A stretch of 64,000 nt of DNA from Leptospira_A sp046736045 (GCF_046736045.1 NZ_CP177134.1:744001-808000); one strand, 5' to 3'. Numbered from the stretch's first letter, positions 9,201-17,734 are shown. Program-made: numbers and translations. The notes: generated by a model not told the origin, from the letters alone.

Positions 9201-9910
9201 GTTCCACCGCCTAAATCGGCAAACGGATCGTCACCAAAAGAAGGTTCGGTGCCGGTTGTAGGAGTAAAGTCATCGTCAAATCCAAGGGACGGTTCGGTCG
9301 GTGCTTCATCGGAATCACCTAAATTGGCAAATGGATCTTCGGAAGTATTGTCTTCTTCCGGTGGGGTGTCCAGACCACCGAACGGATCGGATTCGGTCGG
9401 GCTTTCGGCAAGACCGCCAAAAGGATCCTCCGTATCAGCAGGTTCGCTCGGTTCACCCAAATCCGCAAATGGATCCGCTTCTTCGTCCGTGGCAGGAGTA
9501 TCAAAGCCACCTAAGTCCGGTTCTTCGGTAGGTGAATCGAAATCATCAAAGTCGGTTGCAGCAGGTTCCGGTTTTTTAGGACCGTCTTCATTTAATAGTT
9601 CATCCAGGTCGATGTCGTCATCGCCTTCCAAATTACGGAAAGGAGGAGGACCTGTGTCTTCGGAAGAGTCCGCAAATGGGTCGTCTTCGCCTCCAAAATC
9701 GGTTTCCGGTGCGGCTTCGGAGTCTTCCTCTTCGGGAAAACTTTCTTCTCCCGTATGCTGAATCGGCTCCGCATAGCCTAATTTCTCGCGAAGTACCTTT
9801 GCCATAGGATTCAGGTCTTCTGAGGATTGAGGATTTTTATTTAAGGCAGAGAGCAGACTTTCGATCTGTTGGATCTCTTCTGGATGTAAATTATCTTTCG
9901 GCTCTGCCAT
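6290..9910 (-). CDS. Large membrane-anchored TPR protein with acidic DPF-repeat N-terminus
   Basis: 1206 residues. Residues about 30-400 are acidic, Gly/Pro/Ser rich and contain eleven DPFxxL-type motifs (for example DPFADLG, DPFGGLA, DPFSDLG) at spacings of roughly 15-35 residues. A folded segment (about 415-490, ELIKYPPKLRRTIIDTIV) precedes one hydrophobic helix near 512-532 (ILSAAAAVFLVFGGVALYKYV). About 660 residues of TPR-like helices follow (for example AIEYFKRVFTDANEPNNVEAI). The likely topology is a cytoplasmic disordered arm and a periplasmic TPR domain. Spirochaete flagellar collar proteins such as FlcA are TPR proteins of comparable layout; I regard that assignment as possible, not shown. 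The opposite strand carries long but meaningless open frames caused by the biased codons. Confidence 0.85.
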   Translation of the reverse strand: MAEPKDNLHPEEIQQIESLLSALNKNPQSSEDLNPMAKVLREKLGYAEPIQHTGEESFPEEEDSEAAPETDFGGEDDPFADSSEDTGPPPFRNLEGDDDIDLDELLNEDGPKKPEPAATDFDDFDSPTEEPDLGGFDTPATDEEADPFADLGEPSEPADTEDPFGGLAESPTESDPFGGLDTPPEEDNTSEDPFANLGDSDEAPTEPSLGFDDDFTPTTGTEPSFGDDPFADLGGGTSEESDPFDSLGSGEGTGGEDPFASLGDTPDADGGFGSDAESDPFSDLGGGDSGFGETAAEPSFGDDPFSSLGEPASSGGDADFGDLGGGFNDPASTPSAADDSGFDDPFGDLGVGMEPPGLDDDSSAPSFDDFAPSIDDMPVSSMESDLGGDGGFEDDLMSLGKEEEPQEDLEAGLEDEDLAIIQRELIKYPPKLRRTIIDTIVNNRVPVRNQKELIELIKAQQKPEDVAVFLSSLLGEKVELADSSGKFSADGVPIIASKDAYTKEGAVRRREVIRKTILSAAAAVFLVFGGVALYKYVIVPFRAEAQYALGLEKIEEFGKETDALEKKKLLADAENYFIKGEEIFPHSLKYLNEYCLAYERAGQYERAFEKCFGKVEPDFGYELEDKEHKRSWENRKEIPNISFAKKTEWNDAGVETAGRKPLSELAFYLTSQDKVPRKVLKAGAYIASRLKYNVHDTQTYISLGKFHSFNRKDFIDVPPGSNRKKYKNDHLAIEYFKRVFTDANEPNNVEAIAGIARIFYNKQEFGTAVKYYNDIIEKYPKDPIGHGGILSTYIEMWKRDNNPQFVLNHHRQVRNALDIEDELSLAVLAKLASFYIDLDSEEVRIKYNINPEDQVTGMEIDDNVEYLLNIAYGKEGGNKFAEGYYQRARYYLKIDEAARALKQLELASTYDTRHYLAVLLMAEYYIKVENYDEAVKLLRESDTRYELYKDKLGERDEDETLLEGKPGRISFDLGKIQLLESAGINQADNIREFPGRKIYPERSLGTLSFEEKERRNGLYAARESFQKAIERGISNDPKIQRECYYFLGWIDYSHGEFAQALDFWAELPEEDIYNNPTLVLGKGNSFFYTRQYNASLGNYLKLKDDFEMREQTLGRIEPENSEHREVYETLTAIYNNIGAVYEKKQDTVNALKYYWKAMETARKIYSVSEISTSNKDLVFARSRLDREPLLEDWLPPTLDKMIDIKK

Positions 9911-9974
9911 GAGAAGGATGTATTTCCTACTTTAATATCGGACTCTTATAAAATTGGCAGAATTTTTTTTTATT

Positions 9975-10931
9975 ATGTCGGATCGGTTGAAGAAAAATTA
10001 CATTGATTCTCTTTCCAGATTTCTGCCGAAATTAAGAAAAGTGATCCCGAAACGTATGAAAAAATCATTTTTCTACCTTACCTTTGCTTTCCTACTATTC
10101 TTTTCCCTCGGTATTTGGGGACAAGACGCTCTCGATTGGGTGGGAAGCTTCTCCTCAAACGAACTGGAAATGCAAGATGATGTAGAAAACCAAGATACAG
10201 TTTATTATCTCTGGCAATTGGAAAGTTTGAAGAAAAATATCGCTCCTCGTTATATCCGTTACCTGGATGTAGAATCCTATTTGGAAACGAGCAATTTACT
10301 GAAACGTGGAATTTTGTTTTCTTATAATGGTCTCAGGGAAGAATCCATCGAAGTCTGCGGCAATTTTTCAAATTGGGACTGTTTGCCAATGAAGCGAAAT
10401 AAATACGGAATCTATTATTTGGTGGTAGATGCGAGTTTACAAACTCCCAACTACGAAGACGAAACCATTTATGAATATAAATATAGAGTGAACGGACTTT
10501 TGACTTTCGATCCGGAAAATCAGGACAAAATTGAAGATGGATCCGGGTCCTTTATCTCCCGTTATATTTTGGAAAGAAAAGATACAAACAGACAATCCTA
10601 CTCTTTTGTTTTGGAAGATTCCAATTCGGAAGAAAGAGACTTAAGAACTGTTAGGTTTCAAATCTATCTGCCTCAATCGGAAGTTGTCAGTCTAGTGGGA
10701 AATTTTAATGATTGGAATCCTGAAAACGATTTTCTGAAAAAGGACCGTAACGGGCTTTTCATCCTTGAAAAGAAACTACTGCCGGGAGAGTATCATTACC
10801 AATTCATTGTGGATGGTGATATACAAGTAGATACTTATAACTCAGTAACGAACGTTAAAGTAGACACAAATGAGCAGGTTTCCACATTGATTGTTCCGGA
10901 AAGGGACTTTCCTTTGGAAAGAAAGGATTAG
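9975..10931 (+). CDS. Exported protein with two glycogen-binding-like (CBM48/AMPK E-set) domains
   Basis: About 318 residues from the ATG at 9975. An upstream TTG at 9954 also keeps frame, and an internal ATG at 10056 begins directly at the signal sequence MKKSFFYLTFAFLLFFSLGIWG. The mature part has two E-set domains of the AMPK/CBM48 type. One is near 115-170 (VCGNFSNWDCLPMKRNKYGIYY). The second, near 230-310, is canonical (VSLVGNFNDWNPENDF, LLPGEYHYQFIVDG). The family binds alpha-glucans such as glycogen. A secreted or periplasmic protein with such domains and no enzyme domain suggests a binding or structural role. It is divergent from the TPR gene. Confidence 0.75.
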   Translation: MSDRLKKNYIDSLSRFLPKLRKVIPKRMKKSFFYLTFAFLLFFSLGIWGQDALDWVGSFSSNELEMQDDVENQDTVYYLWQLESLKKNIAPRYIRYLDVESYLETSNLLKRGILFSYNGLREESIEVCGNFSNWDCLPMKRNKYGIYYLVVDASLQTPNYEDETIYEYKYRVNGLLTFDPENQDKIEDGSGSFISRYILERKDTNRQSYSFVLEDSNSEERDLRTVRFQIYLPQSEVVSLVGNFNDWNPENDFLKKDRNGLFILEKKLLPGEYHYQFIVDGDIQVDTYNSVTNVKVDTNEQVSTLIVPERDFPLERKD

Positions 10932-11030
10932 AAGAGTTTCCCGCGGCAGGTATCGCAGCGGAAATCCTTCGCGTTTTAGCGAAGATTGGAGCGAAGAGAC
11001 CGGTCGGTGCTGGATCAAATTCAAATCATT
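10932..11030 (-). repeat. Interspersed palindromic repeat, diverged copy (minus orientation)
   Basis: Read on the minus strand, this segment between the CBM48-like gene and clpS matches the repeats near 28.8, 36.9 and 41.2 kb. The shared order is GACCG, GCTCT/GTCTCT, CGCT-CAATC, a small hairpin (here CTTCGC/GCGAAG), GGATTT, CGCTGCGAT or CGCTACGAT, and CGCGGGA or CGCAGGGA. It lies downstream of one gene and upstream of no start codon, so it may work as a transcript-end structure. This is the most diverged of the four copies I found. Confidence 0.6.
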
Positions 11031-11087
11031 GAATGCATCATTCGAGCCGCCCACCACTAAATCAAAGTTAATTTATCAGTAATTAAA

Positions 11088-11414
11088 TCAGTTTTCCAAA
11101 GTCGCAGTCATGGAACCTTTGGAACTTACCATACGGGGATCGGGCCCGTAACCGATGATCTTTTCCTGGATGAACTCGGCGTGTTCCAATTCCCCTGAAA
11201 ATACAACGGTTCTCTTTTTGGTATCCACTTCGATGGCATGTTGAAAGGCTTTTTCCCAAGGCATCTGGCAAACATCCATCAGCATTTCGATCACATAATC
11301 GTACGTATGGTGGTCGTCATCCCAAAGCACAACAAGCCATGGACCGCTAAACCCTAGTTTAACGATCGTCTCGGTTTCTTCCAAGACACCTGGCTGGGTA
11401 TTCGCAAATATCAC
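11088..11414 (-). CDS. clpS: ATP-dependent Clp protease adaptor protein ClpS
   Basis: 108 residues. ClpS delivers N-degron substrates to ClpAP in the cytoplasm. The family core is clear: WLVVLWDDDHHTYDYVIEML (the LxNDDxxxxxxVxxxL region, with Asn replaced by Asp) near residues 26-45, and the following EKAFQHAIEVDTKKRTVVFSG helix-strand unit. The start is GTG, 17 bp after the transketolase subunit gene, so it probably ends that operon. clpA is not in the window. Confidence 0.88.
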   Translation of the reverse strand: MIFANTQPGVLEETETIVKLGFSGPWLVVLWDDDHHTYDYVIEMLMDVCQMPWEKAFQHAIEVDTKKRTVVFSGELEHAEFIQEKIIGYGPDPRMVSSKGSMTATLEN

Positions 11415-11431
11415 CCAGTGTGCCTTCCCGG

Positions 11432-12397
11432 TTACTTTAATTTTTTAGAGATAGCGAGCTCTGCGTGAGAAACGATGTCTTTGGATCTGAGTCCGAAATA
11501 ATCCATAAGCCCGCCCCAAGTTCCGGATTTTCCAAAACTATCTTTCATACCCACTTTGATGATAGGAACAGGAAATTCTTCTGATAAAAATTCCGATACT
11601 GCAGAACCAAGCCCGCCGATCACATTATGTTCTTCCGCAGTGACGATGGCACCGCATTCTTTTGCTTTTGCAAGGATGGCTTCTTTGTCCAAAGGTTTGA
11701 TCGTTGCCATATTGAGCAAGCTGGCGGAAATCCCTTTGGCCTTTAATGCTTCGACTGCGATCATTGCTTCCGAAACCATAATCCCGCAAGCAATGATACA
11801 AACGTCTTTTCCTTCGGAAAGAACTTCCGCCTTTCCGATTTGAAATTGGTAGTTGTCTCTGTGGATCAGAGGGATCGCAGGGCGACCCACTCTTACATAA
11901 ACAGGACCTTGGTACGCTGCAATGGCATGAATGACTTGTTTTGTTTCATTGAAATCGGAAGGGCAAATCACAGTCATCTCAGGGATGACCCGCATCGTTC
12001 CGAAATCTTCGATACATTGGTGGGAAGCGCCGTCTTCTCCCACAGTGATTCCACCATGAGAAGCTACCAGTTTAACATTTAACTTTGGATAAACGACACT
12101 ATTGCGAACGATTTCCCAGGCTCTTCCCGACAAAAACATTGCAAAGGAAGAGGCAAAAGGAACATATCCGGCAAGAGCAAACCCTGCGGCATGGCCAACC
12201 AGGTTTTGTTCCGCAACTCCCACATTGAAAAATCTTTCGGGGAAATGTTTTTTAAAATCAGCAGTTTTGGTTGAACCGGATAAATCGGCTTCCAAAACTA
12301 CGATGTCCGGGCGACTACCACCTAACTCAACCAAGGCTTCGCCGTAGGCGTCGCGTGTTGCTTTTTTATCCGAAGTTGATTGGCTAGGTGCACCCAT
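11432..12397 (-). CDS. Transketolase, C-terminal subunit
   Basis: 321 residues, the size of the C-terminal half of a split transketolase (pyrimidine-binding plus C-terminal domains). Motifs seen: GVAEQNLVGHAAGFALAG near 59-76, which holds the Glu that activates thiamine diphosphate, followed by SHGGITVGEDGASHQ, and the C-terminal TAEEHNVIGGLGSAV. With the N-terminal subunit it would move two-carbon ketol units between sugar phosphates in the pentose phosphate pathway. The N-terminal subunit gene is not next to it and does not occur in this window. metK lies 3 bp upstream and clpS 17 bp downstream. Confidence 0.88.
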   Translation of the reverse strand: MGAPSQSTSDKKATRDAYGEALVELGGSRPDIVVLEADLSGSTKTADFKKHFPERFFNVGVAEQNLVGHAAGFALAGYVPFASSFAMFLSGRAWEIVRNSVVYPKLNVKLVASHGGITVGEDGASHQCIEDFGTMRVIPEMTVICPSDFNETKQVIHAIAAYQGPVYVRVGRPAIPLIHRDNYQFQIGKAEVLSEGKDVCIIACGIMVSEAMIAVEALKAKGISASLLNMATIKPLDKEAILAKAKECGAIVTAEEHNVIGGLGSAVSEFLSEEFPVPIIKVGMKDSFGKSGTWGGLMDYFGLRSKDIVSHAELAISKKLK

Positions 12398-12400
12398 TGA

Positions 12401-13567
12401 TTATCCTTTTTTAAGAGCTTCTGCTTTGTCTGTTTTTTCCCAAGTGAACGTAGATCCTGTTCTACCGAAGTGACCATAAGCTGCGGTCTCTTGGTATTTT
12501 CTACCTTTGCCGAGTAGATCCAAAGTATCTACAATTCCTTTGGGAGTGAGTTTGAAATTTGCTTTCACTCGTTTTGAGATTTCTTCATCGGAAACAGTGC
12601 CTGTTCCGAAAGTATCTACAAGTACGGATACAGGTTCGGCAACACCGATTGCATAAGCCAGTTGAACTTCGCATTTGCGTGCAAGTCCCGCAGCTACTAC
12701 GTTTTTAGCAATATAACGACCGATATATGCTGCGGAGCGGTCCACTTTGGAAGGATCTTTTCCGGAGAAAGCTCCACCACCATGACGTCCCATTCCACCG
12801 TAAGTATCTACGATGATTTTTCTTCCTGTAAGCCCGGTGTCCCCGTGAGGTCCACCGATTTCGAACTTACCTGTCGGATTGATAAAATAGCGGGGATTTC
12901 CCAATAGATTGGCAGGAATCACTTTTTTAATACATTCTTCGATCACTGCTTCTTCGATTTGTTTTTGAGTGAGACCAGGTGCATGTTGTGTGGAAATGAC
13001 AACAGTGTCCACTTTGGAAGGTTTTCCATCTACGTATTGGATGGTAACTTGTGATTTGGCATCAGGGCGCAACCATCCGATTTTTCCGGAATGTCGAAGC
13101 TCGGATAGATTTTCCAAAAGTTTGTGTGAGTAATAGATCGGCGCCGGCATCAATTCGGGAGTATCGTCGATTGCAAAGCCGAACATCAAACCTTGGTCCC
13201 CTGCTCCTTGTTCCGTATAAAGACCTTCCCCTTCGTTCACACCTTGTGCGATGTCGGGAGATTGACTGTGAACATGGGAAGAAACCACCGCATAATCCGC
13301 GTCAAAGTATAAATTGATATCGTTGTATCCGATTTTGCGGATCACTTCGCGGGCAACTTCGGAAGTGTCCACTTTTCCCTTGCTTGTAATTTCACCTGCG
13401 ATCACTACCAGATTGGTAGTAACTAAAGTCTCGCAAGCGACTCTGGATTTTGGGTCTTGGGCTAAAAATGCATCTAAAATGGCATCGGAAATTTGATCGC
13501 AGATTTTGTCTGGGTGTCCCTCGGAAACCGACTCGGACGTAAATATGAAATTTTGTAGAGAGGACAT
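12401..13567 (-). CDS. metK: S-adenosylmethionine synthetase
   Basis: 388 residues, normal length. It makes S-adenosylmethionine from methionine and ATP in the cytoplasm. Signature segments are intact: SEGHPDKICDQISDA near 15-29, GAGDQGLMFGFA near 121-132, the phosphate-binding GGGAFSGKDPSKVDRSAAY near 263-281, and YGHFGR near the C-terminus. The downstream transketolase subunit begins 3 bp after the stop, so the two are co-transcribed. The short upstream gap shows no SAM riboswitch-like structure that I could recognise. Confidence 0.96.
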   Translation of the reverse strand: MSSLQNFIFTSESVSEGHPDKICDQISDAILDAFLAQDPKSRVACETLVTTNLVVIAGEITSKGKVDTSEVAREVIRKIGYNDINLYFDADYAVVSSHVHSQSPDIAQGVNEGEGLYTEQGAGDQGLMFGFAIDDTPELMPAPIYYSHKLLENLSELRHSGKIGWLRPDAKSQVTIQYVDGKPSKVDTVVISTQHAPGLTQKQIEEAVIEECIKKVIPANLLGNPRYFINPTGKFEIGGPHGDTGLTGRKIIVDTYGGMGRHGGGAFSGKDPSKVDRSAAYIGRYIAKNVVAAGLARKCEVQLAYAIGVAEPVSVLVDTFGTGTVSDEEISKRVKANFKLTPKGIVDTLDLLGKGRKYQETAAYGHFGRTGSTFTWEKTDKAEALKKG

Positions 13568-13599
13568 TAATTTTTACCTTACTTCGCTAAACTTTTCAT

Positions 13600-14331
13600 T
13601 TATGGTGCACTGTCAATAGAATTGTTCGGGTGTTTTTCCCGCACGTATTCTTCCAGTTCCTTGCGCTTTTCTTTCATCTTTTCTTCTAATTTTTTAGACC
13701 ATTCTTCCATTCCAGCCTCATCCAACGCTTTCGGAACAAAAAACGGCTCCCCATATGATATGTATAAATTCGCTCCGAACTTGGGGAAAAAATGTCTGTC
13801 CCAACTATTGAATCTCCAGGCCCTATCATACTGCGAATCCAAAAATAGAATGGGGATTCCGGTAATGGATGCCGTAGCGATGACTCCCGGTTTCACTTCA
13901 TGCCTTGGGCCTTTCGGACCGTCTACGGTAAAGATAGGAACTCCTCCCGATTTCATTTCTTTCAGAATCGCACGAAAAGCTCCCGTTCCTCCCCTTGTAG
14001 AACTGCCACGAACACTTCTTAAGTTGGAACGAGCAAATGTTTGGTGAATGATTTCTCCGTCTTTGGATTGTGAGACGAGCGCAAACATGGACGCTTTTTT
14101 CTTTTTTTGCAAATATACAACCGCATGTCTGTAGAGAGAAAGAGTCGTTTCGTGAAAGACTGCAATGATAAATCCGCCGCCTGAATTAATTAACCTTTGT
14201 GAGGCGGCAGGAACAATCAATTCCCTGTTTCTTACAAACAAATACCAAACGCGAACTATAAAATGAACCAAATAACTCAAAATGATATATTTGGTTTTGC
14301 TATAAGGTTTTTGAGGAGATGAACCCGCCAT
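13600..14331 (-). CDS. Lysophospholipid acyltransferase-family protein (DUF374 type)
   Basis: 243 residues. An N-terminal hydrophobic helix (about 12-30, LSYLVHFIVRVWYLFV) precedes the acyltransferase core. FHETTLS near 58-64 stands where the family has its catalytic His, and VDGPKGPRHEVKPG near 135-148 is the DUF374 signature. The family is related to PlsC and LpxL/M acyltransferases and includes enzymes that acylate lipid or lipid A precursors at the inner membrane. The start lies 2 bp after the epimerase gene and metK follows 32 bp later. The acceptor is unknown. Confidence 0.82.
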   Translation of the reverse strand: MAGSSPQKPYSKTKYIILSYLVHFIVRVWYLFVRNRELIVPAASQRLINSGGGFIIAVFHETTLSLYRHAVVYLQKKKKASMFALVSQSKDGEIIHQTFARSNLRSVRGSSTRGGTGAFRAILKEMKSGGVPIFTVDGPKGPRHEVKPGVIATASITGIPILFLDSQYDRAWRFNSWDRHFFPKFGANLYISYGEPFFVPKALDEAGMEEWSKKLEEKMKEKRKELEEYVREKHPNNSIDSAP

Positions 14332-14333
14332 TT

Positions 14334-15032
14334 TTACAATCCTTTTCCCAAATCCAACATCCGATCCGATTCTATGATTTCCAGTTTGGGTGTTTTTGAT
14401 TTTTTAGCTTCGGGAAGATTGGCTACAAGACTTTTTAACAAAGAAAAAGCGACAAACTGGGCATGAATGGGTTTGTATTTGCGCATTCCTACAAGTGAAA
14501 AAGGAATGATCGTTGCAATCGCTTCCGAAATTTTTTCTCCGATTCTAACTTCTTTTCGATCTCCCACAAGAAGAGAAGGGCGAAAAATTCCCAGATAATC
14601 GAATTTCAATCCGATCAGTGCATTTTCAATATCACCTTTCACCCGATTGTAAAACACAAACGAACCGGAGTTAGCTCCCATGGCAGTTACGATTAGGAAA
14701 GCAGGCACTCCCGCTTCTTTCGCTTTTTTAGCGGCTAACAAAGGATATTCATAATCCACTTCTTTGAATTTTTCCTGAGACCCCGCTTTCCCGATCGTAG
14801 TACCCAAACAACAAATCACCGCATCTATATCTTTTGGGATTTGCACCTGACCGGCAGAAAAAGATTCCCAGGTTACAGTTTGAATTTCAATGGGGGAATC
14901 CGAATTGTTCGGATTTTCCACTCTGGCCCAAACAAAAACCTTTCCGATTTCCTTAAAGAAAGGTAATGATTTCAAAACTTCAGAACCGATAAGCCCGGTT
15001 CCACCTAACAATAATACTTTATATCCGCTCAT
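14334..15032 (-). CDS. NAD(P)-binding Rossmann-fold oxidoreductase (HTATIP2/YwnB-like)
   Basis: 232 residues. The N-terminus has the dinucleotide-binding loop LLGGTGLIGSEVL (7-19). VICCLGTTIGKAG near 69-81 and YEYPLLAAKKAKEAGVPAFLIVTAMGA follow, as in short atypical SDR proteins of the HTATIP2/Oxidoreductase-like group. The usual YxxxK is replaced by FYNRVKGDIE, which keeps a Tyr and a Lys four residues on. It heads the run epimerase, acyltransferase, metK, transketolase subunit, clpS. The substrate is unknown. Confidence 0.8.
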   Translation of the reverse strand: MSGYKVLLLGGTGLIGSEVLKSLPFFKEIGKVFVWARVENPNNSDSPIEIQTVTWESFSAGQVQIPKDIDAVICCLGTTIGKAGSQEKFKEVDYEYPLLAAKKAKEAGVPAFLIVTAMGANSGSFVFYNRVKGDIENALIGLKFDYLGIFRPSLLVGDRKEVRIGEKISEAIATIIPFSLVGMRKYKPIHAQFVAFSLLKSLVANLPEAKKSKTPKLEIIESDRMLDLGKGL

Positions 15033-15208
15033 AAAGAATGCTCCTCTTTTTTGGAATTGGGAATCGGATTGATTTTTTTGATCACACCGAATTTTGCATA
15101 TTGCATGCTGAAGTACAAAGCATACTTCGGATAGACCGGATTGTCCGGGGTTTTGCAGTTAAAATGAAAAACGATTGGAATCGGAAATAAAACTTTTAGG
15201 AAGGACAC

Positions 15209-15559
15209 CTAAATTTCCAAACTACGGGCTAACATTGAATCCGTTAGATTTAATTTTTCAGAAAATTGAATCCCTGCGAGAAAGTATTCGACACCACGAA
15301 TAACAGCAGTTTGTGTCCAAACGACTTTTCCTTCGAAAAACATGCGTTTGTTGCCCAAAGACCAGAGGATGGTACCGAGAACAGTATTGTTCAGTTCATC
15401 GGAAAGCATATCGTCTTCCCCGAGATAACAAAGCCCTTCTTCGGATATATTGCCTAGTTTTCCCGTGAGAGTGATCCCGTCCAAATCCAGTTGAACTTCG
15501 AAGTCTCGAAATTCTCTCGGAGAGATCCTTGGAAGTCTGCGCTCGCTTTCGCTACCCAT
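15209..15559 (-). CDS. PilZ-like domain protein
   Basis: 116 residues, a single small beta-barrel domain. RISPREFRDFEVQL gives the Arg-rich N-terminal stretch and GNISEEGLCYLG matches the second PilZ motif (N/DxSxxG), the two elements that bind cyclic di-GMP in this family. The arginine spacing is not the textbook RxxxR, so binding is inferred. It lies 48 bp after the MBOAT gene on the same strand, which would allow c-di-GMP control of that enzyme as in alginate-type systems; this is a proposal from position. Confidence 0.65.
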   Translation of the reverse strand: MGSESERRLPRISPREFRDFEVQLDLDGITLTGKLGNISEEGLCYLGEDDMLSDELNNTVLGTILWSLGNKRMFFEGKVVWTQTAVIRGVEYFLAGIQFSEKLNLTDSMLARSLEI

Positions 15560-15607
15560 GGAAACAAAGTAAAAGACAGGGATTTTGTGAAAACGAAAAA
15601 AGCCAAT

Positions 15608-17092
15608 CTAAAATTGGAAGTATATGAAAGGAGCGGAATTTTCCGGAGTCGCCAGGCAAAGAATTAATACAATCACAGGGTAAAAGCAAAATTCCAAAGT
15701 CCTTGGAATGTTCCTTCCTTTTCCTTTTTCAAAGATCCAATACCCGATCAGGTGACCCAGTGCAAGTAAAACTGCGATCCAGGCAAAATCTTTCCACATA
15801 TACGGACGAATTGTCCCCTCTTGGAAGAAAAACAATCCTTTGATGTGAATCCACGAAGTTTCCCAGGTCAGCGAACGGAAGAATACGGCTCCTACAAAGA
15901 ATGCAATGTTTGTTAAACTATTTTGTAAAATCCATCGGAGCGGCCCGATACAACGGGACAGCAAACTTTCCTTTGGCGCGGAAGATGTCTTTGTTTCTTT
16001 TTTCACAGGGAAAAAATCATGAAAGAATTCTTCGATTACATAAAAAACTCCGTTCAGCGATCCCCAAAAAACATACGTCCAGTTTGCTCCATGCCAAACC
16101 CCGCTCACAAACATAGTGAACCAAAGATTGAACTTGCGTCTGGCGGCACCGACTCTGCTTCCCCCCATCGTAAAGTATACATAATCACGAAGCCAGGCAT
16201 TCAATGTCATATGCCAACGTCTCCAGAATCCCGAGACGGAAGTTGCGATGAATGGCAAATTGAAATTGGTTGGAAGTTTATATCCGAGAAGCAAAGCACT
16301 TCCTATCGCCATATCGGAATAACCGCTAAAATCCAAATACACTTGCACTCCCCCGAGTACAGCACCGATCCACAAAGCAGATGTATGGTGGCCCGCAGGA
16401 TTTCCGAAGATTGCTTCAATGGTAGGTGCTATCTGATCGGATAACACTGCCTTTTTCAAATAACCTAAAATAAAAAAACGAATCGCAATCCGAAAGGGAA
16501 TGTCTGAAAAATTTTTCTCTTCGTAAAGTTGGGGAATGAATGTTTTGGCGGTAACGATCGGACCCGCAACCAATTGGGGAAAAAAACTGACGAATAAGGA
16601 GAACTTGATAAAATCCAATTCGGGTTGAATTTCCTTTCTATAAACATCAATCGTATAACTCAAGGATTGAAATGTAAAAAAGGAAATCCCCGCAGGTAAG
16701 ATGATATTTAAAATAGGTAGGGCTTCTTTTCCAAAGAGAGGAGTCCAAACCGAGTTGGTAGTACTCGCAACAAAGTTATAATACTTAAAAAATCCTAAAA
16801 TGAAAACCAGATTGGTGATCAGACTGAAGTATAAATAAAAAAGCCTTAGTTTTCGGTTTTCAGTTTTGCCTAATTGCCATCCTACAAAATAATCAATGAA
16901 GGTAGAAAGTAAAATCAAGGCACCGAAACGATAGTCCCAAGACATGTAGAAAAAATAACTGGCGATCAGTAGGAATATATGTAAGATACGGGTTTCTTTT
17001 GACGGTTCTTTAAAAACTGCCGGGAAAAGATACCAGACAGTCAGAAAGACAAATAGAAAAAATATGAAATATTCAAAATCAGAGAAGATCAA
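15608..17092 (-). CDS. MBOAT-family membrane O-acyltransferase (AlgI/DltB-like)
   Basis: 494 residues with ten or more hydrophobic helices. The MBOAT core is evident: LPAGISFFTFQSLSYTIDVY, DFIKFSLFVSFFPQLVAGPI, the WRRWHMTLNAWLRDYVYFTMGG block with a conserved His, and SGVWHGANWTYVFWG with the catalytic His. The family transfers acyl groups, typically acetyl, across the membrane to a polysaccharide or other envelope acceptor. No AlgJ/AlgX-like partner lies beside it. A PilZ-like gene follows on the same strand. Confidence 0.9.
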   Translation of the reverse strand: MIFSDFEYFIFFLFVFLTVWYLFPAVFKEPSKETRILHIFLLIASYFFYMSWDYRFGALILLSTFIDYFVGWQLGKTENRKLRLFYLYFSLITNLVFILGFFKYYNFVASTTNSVWTPLFGKEALPILNIILPAGISFFTFQSLSYTIDVYRKEIQPELDFIKFSLFVSFFPQLVAGPIVTAKTFIPQLYEEKNFSDIPFRIAIRFFILGYLKKAVLSDQIAPTIEAIFGNPAGHHTSALWIGAVLGGVQVYLDFSGYSDMAIGSALLLGYKLPTNFNLPFIATSVSGFWRRWHMTLNAWLRDYVYFTMGGSRVGAARRKFNLWFTMFVSGVWHGANWTYVFWGSLNGVFYVIEEFFHDFFPVKKETKTSSAPKESLLSRCIGPLRWILQNSLTNIAFFVGAVFFRSLTWETSWIHIKGLFFFQEGTIRPYMWKDFAWIAVLLALGHLIGYWIFEKGKGRNIPRTLEFCFYPVIVLILCLATPENSAPFIYFQF

Positions 17093-17216
17093 AAGGGATT
17101 TTCCTAATACTCAAACGATTCACTCAGAAAAAAGATCTACGTCAATCATTTCGGCTTGCTAATCTCCTTCCCTCCCGCAAGAATCTTCTAAAAATCACAA
17201 ATTCCAGAGGTAATGG

Positions 17217-17717
17217 ATGAAACGACTCGTAGTGCTTCTAAGCATTTTAATGTTCTCTTTTGGATCTTTCGCAAATTGTTTTGGTAAATTCGGTGTTCTA
17301 AAAACCATGTACGGCTTCCACTCCGGAATCAATGTAGGATCAGGGTTTGTCGCAAAATTGGTTCGTACGATTTTAATGTACATCCCTTTCATCTGGGTAT
17401 ACGGATTTGCCACTTTCCTCGATCTAGTTCTTTTCAATTTGATTGAATTTTGGACTGATAGCAACCCGATCGCCAAAGCAGATTATGATTTTGATGGAAA
17501 GTTAGTAAAAGAATTCCATGAAAACGGAGAATCCTTGCGTTTGACTTACTCCAATTGGGGAAAAGAAATGATGATCGAAGCGGAAGGGCAAAACAAAAAA
17601 GCTACCTTCTTTGCTTTTGCCGACAAACCTGGAAAACTTTTCCAAAAAGAAAACGGAGTTCTTGTAGAAAGAACGGAGACAGAAGGCCCTGCCCTTCCTC
17701 CCGGATTCGCGCTCTAA
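17217..17717 (+). CDS. Small exported/membrane protein, DUF3332-like
   Basis: 166 residues. The N-terminal signal or anchor helix (1-20) ends near NCFGKF, which could be read as a lipobox. A second hydrophobic segment lies near 55-78 (VRTILMYIPFIWVYGFATFLDLVLFNLIEFW), then a polar region with SNPIAKADYDFDGKLVKEF. The pattern of CFGKF, a two-helix segment and SNP is that of the DUF3332 family, whose function is not established. It is divergent from the MBOAT gene and ends before a long perfect hairpin. Confidence 0.72.
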   Translation: MKRLVVLLSILMFSFGSFANCFGKFGVLKTMYGFHSGINVGSGFVAKLVRTILMYIPFIWVYGFATFLDLVLFNLIEFWTDSNPIAKADYDFDGKLVKEFHENGESLRLTYSNWGKEMMIEAEGQNKKATFFAFADKPGKLFQKENGVLVERTETEGPALPPGFAL

Positions 17718-17734
17718 AAAAACAATATGATCTT

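Noticed and set aside
8586..9761. A 391-codon plus-strand open frame opposite the DPF-repeat region
   Set aside because: It is Ser/Pro/Lys low-complexity sequence created by the repetitive codons of the real minus-strand gene, which has clear domains and continues far beyond.
13568..13600. SAM riboswitch upstream of metK
   Set aside because: The gap to the upstream gene is only 32 bp and shows no suitable helices.
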